A DNA stretch of 57,537 bases, taken from an uncultured Saprospiraceae bacterium. GTDB taxonomy: Bacteria > Bacteroidota > Bacteroidia > Chitinophagales > Saprospiraceae. The first letter of the stretch is position 1; every line of letters begins with the position of its first letter. The stretch is taken from contig CALLFA010000024.1 in the NCBI GenBank assembly GCA_937997635.1, forward strand, positions 1 through 57,537, written 5' to 3'. The position numbers and the translations under genes were made by a program. Shown one piece after another: positions 34,645 through 41,183 of this stretch. The notes beneath the pieces are model-generated. The model searched no databases and was not told the DNA's origin. It was given only the letters and a program-made list of their open reading frames with translations.

Positions 34645-34650
34645 GTTTTT
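34611..34650 (+). terminator. intrinsic terminator of RNA gene B
   Basis: AAAGCGATTCAGA (34611-34623) and TCTGGGTCGCTTT (34628-34640) form a 13-bp stem including G:T pairs with loop GTTT, followed by TTTT-G-TTTTT. Confidence 0.92.
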
Positions 34651-34675
34651 AAAACGAGTGTAGCTGAAGGTGTCT

Positions 34676-34747
34676 CGCCTCAGCATAAATAAACCGTCCC
34701 GCCTCAGCATAAATGAAACGTATTGCCTCAGCAAAAACAAGCAGTCA
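34676..34747. repeat. three 24-bp tandem repeats with GCCTCAGCA core
   Basis: Units begin at 34676, 34700 and 34724. The first two share CGCCTCAGCATAAAT and the third is diverged. The 15-mer CGTCCCGCCTCAGCA at 34695-34709 recurs at 36035-36049 after the lipocalin-like gene, so it is a dispersed repeat rather than a local one. Confidence 0.8.
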
Positions 34748-34816
34748 ATCACAGATTTGTGTCTTGTAATCCAATCTTTCTGAAACCATTTACAGCACAT
34801 TATTAGTTTATGTAGC

Positions 34817-35290
34817 ATGCGATTTTCTGAAAGTCAATTATTTCCTGCCTGGCTTAGATACGGCCTTCCTCTAATCACAATTTGTAGCGTAGCTATAATG
34901 ATCACCACGCAAACTCATGCATTACTAATTGGTTCTGCTGCTCTCATACTTGGAATCGTGGCTGCAACCTTCTTTATTTGGAATCTTGAAACCACGATAG
35001 ATACTCAAAACATAACCATACAGATAAGGCCTTTTGTCAAAAAATCTTTTCCAATCAAAAACATAAAAGAGTGGGAAGTGCGACAATATGGACCGATTGC
35101 AGAATTCGGTGGTTGGGGAGTGCGTTATGGATTCAAAGACACGACAGCCTATAATGTCAGTGGAAATATTGGTCTTGACCTGGTCATTAAAGAAAATACC
35201 AAAATCTTGATTGGCACTCAAAGAGGACAAGAGATCAAAAGAATACTTAAAACCATAATACCAGAAAAAGAAAAAACGTTGGATAGTTGA
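34817..35290 (+). CDS. small membrane protein with PH-like domain, unknown function
   Basis: A 157-residue protein with two hydrophobic helices (about 14-32 and 36-56). They are followed by a soluble beta-rich domain with LETTIDTQNITIQIRPFVKK, IKNIKEWEVRQYGP, GGWGVRYGFKDTTAYNV and IGTQRGQEIKRIL. Two-helix plus bPH-like proteins of this layout are common in Bacteroidota; no function is established. It follows the RNA genes by about 170 bp. Start chosen at the first ATG, which directly precedes the first hydrophobic helix. Confidence 0.8.
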   Translation: MRFSESQLFPAWLRYGLPLITICSVAIMITTQTHALLIGSAALILGIVAATFFIWNLETTIDTQNITIQIRPFVKKSFPIKNIKEWEVRQYGPIAEFGGWGVRYGFKDTTAYNVSGNIGLDLVIKENTKILIGTQRGQEIKRILKTIIPEKEKTLDS

Positions 35291-35463
35291 ATTCAGCGTT
35301 ATTGCTAACAGCTGCACTACAGCTGAGCGCCTAAAGCGACGAAGTGTTGATGAGCTTGAGCTTGATACTTGCACTTGATACGTAATGCCCTTGACTACAC
35401 GCCCCTTTACATTGTTTGCGCGGTGATCAATCAGCGCAATTCTTAAATTATTAATATACTGAT

Positions 35464-35982
35464 ATGAAATACGCTTATTTATTACTGACAGCTTCTTTAT
35501 TTATGCTATTTGCTTGTGGTGAAGATGAGATTGCCCCCTTTGTCGGAACTTGGCAATTATCCGAAATAGCTACAACTGATTGTGACGTCGTTGGTGACAA
35601 CTTTTCATTAGAACTCGATGAAGATGGGTGTACAGACACAGGCATTTTAACACTGTGCCTTAATCAATTGGTTGCCTTTAGCGCTGATGGCACTGTTTCC
35701 GGAAGCATAAGTACTGATTTTGGAGGGTTAGAAGACCTTGGTTTTGGCCTAGAAGATTTTGGTTTTGATTTTGATGAGCTATTTCAAGAATTTGAATTGG
35801 ATGGTACTTATATGAACATTGAAGACCCAAATGACTCAAATGCAAACATTATTCGGATATGTGATGACAATCAGGACTGCAATGACATCAATTACTCTAT
35901 AGTTGGGGACCAATTGACTTTAGAAAATTTTATCGTGGATGGAAATGACTGTTCGTTTAGACTTGTGTATACGATGAGATAA
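35464..35982 (+). CDS. lipocalin-like lipoprotein
   Basis: A 172-residue lipoprotein (MKYAYLLLTASLFMLFACGED, lipobox Cys18). FVGTWQLSEI after the anchor is the usual opening of Bacteroidota lipocalin-like domains. The body is very acidic (DELFQEFELD) and has a Gly/Phe/Asp-rich repeat (EDLGFGLEDFGFDFDE). Eight Cys are spread over the chain. Ligand unknown. A TTGCGC…GCGCAA inverted repeat (35416-35440) lies upstream and could be regulatory. An intrinsic terminator follows the stop codon. Confidence 0.8.
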   Translation: MKYAYLLLTASLFMLFACGEDEIAPFVGTWQLSEIATTDCDVVGDNFSLELDEDGCTDTGILTLCLNQLVAFSADGTVSGSISTDFGGLEDLGFGLEDFGFDFDELFQEFELDGTYMNIEDPNDSNANIIRICDDNQDCNDINYSIVGDQLTLENFIVDGNDCSFRLVYTMR

Positions 35983-35984
35983 AG

Positions 35985-36012
35985 GAAAGCTAATAAGCCT
36001 TTAGCTTCTTTT
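35985..36012 (+). terminator. probable intrinsic terminator of the lipocalin-like gene
   Basis: AAGCTAA and TTAGCTT pair around TAAGCCT, extended by G:C with a one-base bulge, followed by CTTTTAT, right after the stop codon. Confidence 0.6.
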
Positions 36013-36135
36013 ATACTGAAGCTGTCGCTGTAGGCGTCCCGCCTCAGCAAGAGAGGAGTATCATTATTCCAATAAAAGAATGTGTTTGCTGGGCAAAAAA
36101 GGATTGTCTTGCAACTTGCTTTTCACATTTTGTGA

Positions 36136-36702
36136 TTATTCATGATGCACTGTAATGCTTAGCAAGTCATTCGATTTCAGTGGTAAGACTTGTACGTTTA
36201 AAGGTCCAGAATGCTCTTGAATCATATACTCTAGCGTTCTAACCTTAATTTTATCTCTGGATTCAATTGAATCAATTAATAATATGAACTCGACCTTTCC
36301 ATCAGTTGCAAGCTGATTCATACAAGTCCAAAACCACCACGAATAATACAATTTAGGATAAGACTCCACCAATCTATAAAAGAGTCGATAACTCCATTTA
36401 CGCTTGTGGTACTTCTGAATGATGCGAATTAAATCTAGTGTGTCCAAAAATTTCTCTTTCATTTCTACACAGAAATCTTCTACATTTTCAAGCTCTCCAC
36501 TTTTGTTGTATTGATAAAAATTCTTTACCTCGATCAAATGCAATTTGTCTTGATAAATACCTGCAAAATCAACACCACTAAACGATCGTCCACTTACGGT
36601 TTTATAAAAATCATGCGAATCATATTTGATGACTTCCCATTCATTTGAAAATGTAAAACTGCATTCACTCTCTTCGAAATGGTGTGCTTTATGCGAAGAC
36701 AT
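36136..36702 (-). CDS. PD-(D/E)XK nuclease-like protein, unknown function
   Basis: A 188-residue soluble protein. The segment FSGVDFAGIYQDKLHLIEVKNF (about residues 41-62) matches the core of the PD-(D/E)XK fold: an Asp on one strand and Glu-x-Lys on the next. A helix-rich middle with aromatic patches (YYSWWFWTCMNQL) and a final beta strand (KVEFILLIDS) follow. No helicase, methylase or ATPase domain is attached. The gene ends in a gap rich in dispersed repeat and starts six bases after the stop of the VWA protein on the same strand, so the two are likely cotranscribed. Nuclease activity is inferred from the motif only. Confidence 0.72.
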   Translation of the reverse strand: MSSHKAHHFEESECSFTFSNEWEVIKYDSHDFYKTVSGRSFSGVDFAGIYQDKLHLIEVKNFYQYNKSGELENVEDFCVEMKEKFLDTLDLIRIIQKYHKRKWSYRLFYRLVESYPKLYYSWWFWTCMNQLATDGKVEFILLIDSIESRDKIKVRTLEYMIQEHSGPLNVQVLPLKSNDLLSITVHHE

Positions 36703-36708
36703 AAGCGC

Positions 36709-38718
36709 TTAGTAATGACCGTAAAATCGTCTCATGAACCATTCCAGAACGATAAATAAAAAGAGTAAACCAAACAACCATTTGAAGTGTATGATTGGTT
36801 TGGTGTTGGTCGTAGCGTAAACGACTGGCTTGATGGAAGAATCTTCACTCATATCCTGAACCAATTGTTGTACTTGGTCTGGATAATAAAATTTACCACC
36901 GTTTTCCTCGCTCAAATTACGCAACATGCTATGATCTGCTGTCGTGTTAAATAGCTCTAACTGTATGGATTCCACAGTAAATCTTCCAGACTGAGTTAAG
37001 GATTCACCATTCACATTAGTCGCGGCTGAAAACGAATATGTACCTGCTGGAAATCTTCCTACATCTAAACTATATGCATTACCTGTCTGGGAAAACGTAT
37101 ACTCAAATGCCTCTCCACTGCTGTTTTTAATGGTAAGAAATGCATCAGGATCATTGATTAATTGATATGCATTATTATACAATTCTGCATCAAAAAAGAT
37201 ATTCTCATTCTCTTTAAATATATTTTTCGCGACAGTCGCTCTGAATTTACGTTTGTCTTCTTTCACTGACGTGTACACAAAGGTCTTATCGATCAAATCT
37301 GTGATGACATCAAAGGTTTTATGCTGTAGATAATCAAACAATTTCCATTTCCAAATACCTTCAGCCGCCATGACCGCAGTTTTAATTCCATTGTCATCAC
37401 TGAAAGACAACAGTGGATATTTGGTTTCCACACTGCCAATTTTTTGGTACAACAAAGTTGATGTTTTTGGTCCTTCAGCATATTCACCGAAAGGGGCAAT
37501 AACTGGCACAAATTGATTCAACTTAGACTTTGTGTTGTCTGACAAGTTAAACGATGTAAATGAGCGAGACAGTAAGGGCTGCACATCATTCTGTGTGGCA
37601 TTATTGCCACGAATTGTCAGTGTATTCTGGGCTTTATTAAAGGCATTCAGATTCGTTTGTGCACCTACAAAAAATAAGCGCGGCGACTTTGCTCTGTTTA
37701 TCTGAGTCAAGACGCTATTGATCGAATGAGCTCTACTTGGCAAATTATGAAAAACATAAAAATCATATCCTGAAATCGATTTTTTATCTTTTGCGTACTG
37801 AACCGTTATCTCATAATTTTTATTCAATTCAAGAATATCATTCAGGGTAGCTAAATCTGGGTGAGGCGCATTGGCCATCACCAAAATTTTCAATCTCGAA
37901 TCAAGTACTTCGACATAGATATCTTGATAATTATTCTTGGTTGTCTGTTCGCCATCAACTTTTCCCAAACTCACCCTATATCTTGAAATCCCTGGCGAAG
38001 AAGCATCGAGAGTGATTGTTTTTGTGTCAAAAAATTGATTCTTATCGATCCGAATGGTTTCATTTTTAAGCGCAACAAATTTATCGCCTTGCTCTTGGCT
38101 AATGGTCAATCGACTCACACTGCCCGCTGCATTAAACGCTTGAACATCAATCTGTACATTGAATTTATCTCCGAGATAGGCTATCCGATTGTACAGTACA
38201 TTCTTCACAATCAGATCTTTTCGAATTGTTGTATCTCCTAATCCCACTGTATAGATAGGTGCTTTAAACTGATTGGTGCTGTACAAAGGATTTTTTCCTT
38301 CATTATACAATCCGTCCGAGGCAACAACAACGGCTCCTAGATTTTGGCCATTGAAGACATCATATACGTACTGAAGCGCAGAAGAAATGTTTGTTGTCTG
38401 ATTATTTTCAATGGAATCTGCTTGCAATGCAACAGCTTCTGCAAAGTCATAGTAACTGACCTCAAAATTTTCTTCTAATGTACTCTTCCCATTATCTAAT
38501 GCTGATGCAAAGCTTTGCCCTTCTTCATTACTGATGGATAAAGATTTGTCTTGAAGCACGACAATTTTGGGCTTTTTTGTCTCTTCATTAATCTGCTTGA
38601 GCAATGGAGACAACAACAAAGCGGCTAAACCTGTCACCCCTACTGTTCTGAGAAAACCAAGGACATATTTTAACCATTTGGCTGTTTCATCGAATTTATC
38701 TTCCCTATAATACAGCAC
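36709..38718 (-). CDS. membrane-anchored VWA-domain protein
   Basis: About 669 residues from a GTG at 38718. After a hydrophobic helix (VLGFLRTVGVTGLAALLLSP) a von Willebrand A-like domain begins at IVVLQDKSLSISNEEG, with the DxSxS MIDAS motif, and continues with VVASDGLYNEGKNP. The middle resembles the BatA/aerotolerance C-terminal region and glutamine amidotransferase-like folds. A C-terminal helix (FKWLFGLLFLFIVLEWF) ends in basic residues. The frame is open upstream to 38799 and encodes another clear helix (SWYLLGCLFLGLLYAVVLYY), yet no ATG is in frame; only ATC codons at 38796 and 38793 stand where a start is expected. So the true start may be unusual, and the GTG start would lose the first helix. 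Confidence 0.85.
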   Translation of the reverse strand: MLYYREDKFDETAKWLKYVLGFLRTVGVTGLAALLLSPLLKQINEETKKPKIVVLQDKSLSISNEEGQSFASALDNGKSTLEENFEVSYYDFAEAVALQADSIENNQTTNISSALQYVYDVFNGQNLGAVVVASDGLYNEGKNPLYSTNQFKAPIYTVGLGDTTIRKDLIVKNVLYNRIAYLGDKFNVQIDVQAFNAAGSVSRLTISQEQGDKFVALKNETIRIDKNQFFDTKTITLDASSPGISRYRVSLGKVDGEQTTKNNYQDIYVEVLDSRLKILVMANAPHPDLATLNDILELNKNYEITVQYAKDKKSISGYDFYVFHNLPSRAHSINSVLTQINRAKSPRLFFVGAQTNLNAFNKAQNTLTIRGNNATQNDVQPLLSRSFTSFNLSDNTKSKLNQFVPVIAPFGEYAEGPKTSTLLYQKIGSVETKYPLLSFSDDNGIKTAVMAAEGIWKWKLFDYLQHKTFDVITDLIDKTFVYTSVKEDKRKFRATVAKNIFKENENIFFDAELYNNAYQLINDPDAFLTIKNSSGEAFEYTFSQTGNAYSLDVGRFPAGTYSFSAATNVNGESLTQSGRFTVESIQLELFNTTADHSMLRNLSEENGGKFYYPDQVQQLVQDMSEDSSIKPVVYATTNTKPIIHFKWLFGLLFLFIVLEWFMRRFYGHY

Positions 38719-38899
38719 AACTGCATATAAAAGTCCTAGAAAAAGGCATCCTAGTAAATACCAAGAAGGATATGATAAACTTAAATTCTCGATGATTTGT
38801 TATTTTACTTTGCGAGCACAAATATGAGCAAATTTATTAAACGAAATATGTAGCAATTATTGTTGCTTCTTTTGCGTTTTTTAAAAGATAAAAAAGCCT

Positions 38900-40177
38900 A
38901 TGATGATCAGATCCTTAGCAATTCTATTCATCTTGACAATCAGTCAAGCAATTTACGCCTCCTATATCTACATTCCAATGGGTCCAGAAAACCAAAAGGA
39001 CCATCTAAAAGCATATGGCATTGCCTATTGGATATTGGAAAATGGTGCCGAAGCGTATTGGTTATTGAATCATGAAGGTGGCAGTTTTGCCTTTGAACAT
39101 ACTGCCATTTTCGAAAAAGAGTGTAAAACAAGAGGTGTTAGCTACAAAGTGATGCCAAATGCTCAATTCGCAAGTCTTAGACAAGGTATTGCCGATCCTG
39201 AGCTCAATGAAGAGGTCATTAAACTAGAAAAAGCACCGAAAATAGCTGTGTACACACCTGATTTTAATACCCGAGGTGAACGGATACAACCTTGGGACGA
39301 CGCTGTAACGATGGTATTGACCTATGCTGAAATTCCTTATGATCAAATATATGATCGTGAAGTGATGGAAGATAAATTGGCAGAATACGATTGGCTTCAT
39401 TTACACCATGAAGATTTTTCAGGTCAATATGGCAAATTCTATGCAAGTTATCACAACAAAGCTTGGTACAGAGAAAATGTCTCTAAAATGGAAGGTTTGG
39501 CAAAAAGCCTTGGGTTTAGTAAAGTATCACAATTAAAATTGGCTGTGGCAAAAAAAATAAGAGAATACGTAGGCGCGGGCGGCTTTATGTTTGCCATGTG
39601 CTCTGCGACAGACACTTATGATTTGGCTTTGGCAGCTGAAGGCACGGATATCTGTCATCAAGTATTTGATGGAGACCCAATGCATCCAAATGCGCAAAAC
39701 ATGCTGAACTTTGACAACACATTTGCATTTAAGGATTTTCAGATCATCAGGAATCATTTGGAATATGAAACATCCAGCATTGATCATAGAAAGCGAAAAG
39801 TGATACCAGAAAGAGATTATTTTTCATTGTTCGAATTTTCTGCAAAATGGGATCCAATTCCTACGATGTTGACTCAAAATCACACGACTACGGTTAAAGG
39901 CTTTATGGGACAAACAACTGCTTTTGACAAAAAGCACATCAAATCAGACGTTTTAATTCTAGGAGAAAATAAAGCCATAGACGAAGCAAGATACATACAC
40001 GGCACACTCGGCAATGGTACTTGGACATTCTACGGTGGGCACGATCCAGAAGATTACAGACACTTGGTGAATGATCCGGAAACAGACCTTAGCCTACATC
40101 CAAATTCACCAGGATACAGATTGATTCTAAACAATGTACTGTTCCCAGCAGCTAAAAAGAAAAAGCGCAAAACATAG
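38900..40177 (+). CDS. exported GATase-like protein (family often labelled asparagine synthetase B)
   Basis: A 425-residue exported protein (signal peptide MMIRSLAILFILTISQAIYA). The mature start YIPMGPENQKDHLKAYGIAY is typical of a Bacteroidota family that databases often name asparagine synthetase B. It has neither the N-terminal Cys2 glutaminase site nor the ATP-pyrophosphatase loop of AsnB. It has a Cys in GGFMFAMCSATDTYD that looks like the nucleophile elbow of class I glutamine amidotransferase-like folds and a His/Asp-rich end (YGGHDPEDYRH). A basic tail (AAKKKKRKT) closes it. Function is unknown; an exported hydrolase or binding protein is more plausible than amino acid synthesis. Confidence 0.83.
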   Translation: MMIRSLAILFILTISQAIYASYIYIPMGPENQKDHLKAYGIAYWILENGAEAYWLLNHEGGSFAFEHTAIFEKECKTRGVSYKVMPNAQFASLRQGIADPELNEEVIKLEKAPKIAVYTPDFNTRGERIQPWDDAVTMVLTYAEIPYDQIYDREVMEDKLAEYDWLHLHHEDFSGQYGKFYASYHNKAWYRENVSKMEGLAKSLGFSKVSQLKLAVAKKIREYVGAGGFMFAMCSATDTYDLALAAEGTDICHQVFDGDPMHPNAQNMLNFDNTFAFKDFQIIRNHLEYETSSIDHRKRKVIPERDYFSLFEFSAKWDPIPTMLTQNHTTTVKGFMGQTTAFDKKHIKSDVLILGENKAIDEARYIHGTLGNGTWTFYGGHDPEDYRHLVNDPETDLSLHPNSPGYRLILNNVLFPAAKKKKRKT

Positions 40178-40186
40178 TACAGTCTA

Positions 40187-40465
40187 TCATTCCCACATCC
40201 ATTCTTGATTGAATCCCGTGAGACTAAAGTAAACCACAGCAACTAGAATTGGTGCGATTATAGTCGCCAACATATACCCATAATAAGATTTAGGAATCTT
40301 AGCGGGGTCTATCTGTTGAAACACAAAGGACAACAACAGAATGGCTATTGTGATTGGAGGGATAATCACCAATAACAGAAAAGCTGTATACTCATGGATG
40401 ACCCAGACGAGAACATAAAAGCACAATTGAAGCATAAAATATTCGAGTACAGTGAGAAATCTCAT
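40187..40465 (-). CDS. small three-helix membrane protein
   Basis: A 92-residue protein with hydrophobic segments at about 12-24, 27-48 and 64-82, separated by short polar loops (FQQIDPAKIPKSYYG). The charge distribution and clean helix boundaries support a real gene. A start at residue 11 (40435) is possible. No family recognised. It is convergent with the exported GATase-like gene, nine bases apart. Confidence 0.65.
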   Translation of the reverse strand: MRFLTVLEYFMLQLCFYVLVWVIHEYTAFLLLVIIPPITIAILLLSFVFQQIDPAKIPKSYYGYMLATIIAPILVAVVYFSLTGFNQEWMWE

Positions 40466-40532
40466 GTCACTAAATTTCTGTTAAGATCATCATTTATAAA
40501 ACTAAAGCTTATAAACTGTAAGTTTGCAAGTT

Positions 40533-41033
40533 ATGAAATGTCTTCAAGCGATTTTAATTGGTACATTCATATTTGGTTTTGTTGGAATAGCAAAAGCACA
40601 AACCAAACAAGATTCTATATATAAGGCCAATCTTACCAAGAAGTATATCAGGGGTGTGTATATCCCCTCAACAATGAAAGAAGCATTTCGCGAACTCATT
40701 AATTTATCGAGTGAATCATCATTAGACAACTTTAGAGCTGGAGAAGAAAAGTTAGTAGCAAAACGTCTACATTTTGGTTTGGGGAAATGGATTTCTGCCA
40801 AATGGAATTTTTATGAAGGGTCTCGATTTACGAAATATCTGAATGAATTGGGTGTCAGTTATCCTGACGACATGATCACTTTCACTATTGTGTCTTTCCA
40901 CAGATTCCTCAATCAACGACCACTTGAATTAGAAGAACGAGCAGCAGTCTACCAGGAAAAAAGAGAAGCAGAATTTCAAGAGAAATTAAAAAAAGCAAAA
41001 ACGATTTCAACCAGAAAAGTTAAAAAAAACTAG
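40533..41033 (+). CDS. secreted DUF6794-like protein
   Basis: About 166 residues from the ATG at 40533, chosen over 40524 because MKCLQAILIGTFIFGFVGIAKAQ is a standard signal peptide. The domain has the recurrent features YIPSTMKEAFRELINLSS, LVAKRLHFGLGKWI and NWNFYEGSRFTKYL-like (here KWNFYEGSRFTKYL), then VSYPDDMITFTIVSFHRFLN. I believe this is the DUF6794 family, found in many Bacteroidota; no biochemical role is known. A Lys-rich C-terminal helix follows. Confidence 0.8.
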   Translation: MKCLQAILIGTFIFGFVGIAKAQTKQDSIYKANLTKKYIRGVYIPSTMKEAFRELINLSSESSLDNFRAGEEKLVAKRLHFGLGKWISAKWNFYEGSRFTKYLNELGVSYPDDMITFTIVSFHRFLNQRPLELEERAAVYQEKREAEFQEKLKKAKTISTRKVKKN

Positions 41034-41183
41034 CTCTGTAAATTCATAATAGCCCTTCATTTAGCAGACGACAGTTCTGCGTCATTCGGCATTATTTTTG
41101 GACTCACATTTCATTATCTGTGACTTTTTATCATTTTTGCACTCTTATTATAGTGTAACGATCAACGATCATAAAAAATAACA

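Larger units (their letters stand above)
33642..34816. other. 1.17-kb gene-free region carrying two tandem RNA genes
   Basis: No coding frame of note. It contains an A+T-rich spacer (33642-33800), RNA gene A (33.81-34.13 kb), a second A+T-rich spacer (34132-34310), RNA gene B (34.31-34.65 kb) and a short 24-bp repeat (34676-34747). The two RNA genes are separate entries. Confidence 0.85.

Noticed and set aside
34582..34818. A 78-codon open frame on the minus strand with repeated FMLRRD words
   Set aside because: It runs through the terminator of RNA copy B and the 24-bp repeat, which together explain the repeated residues.
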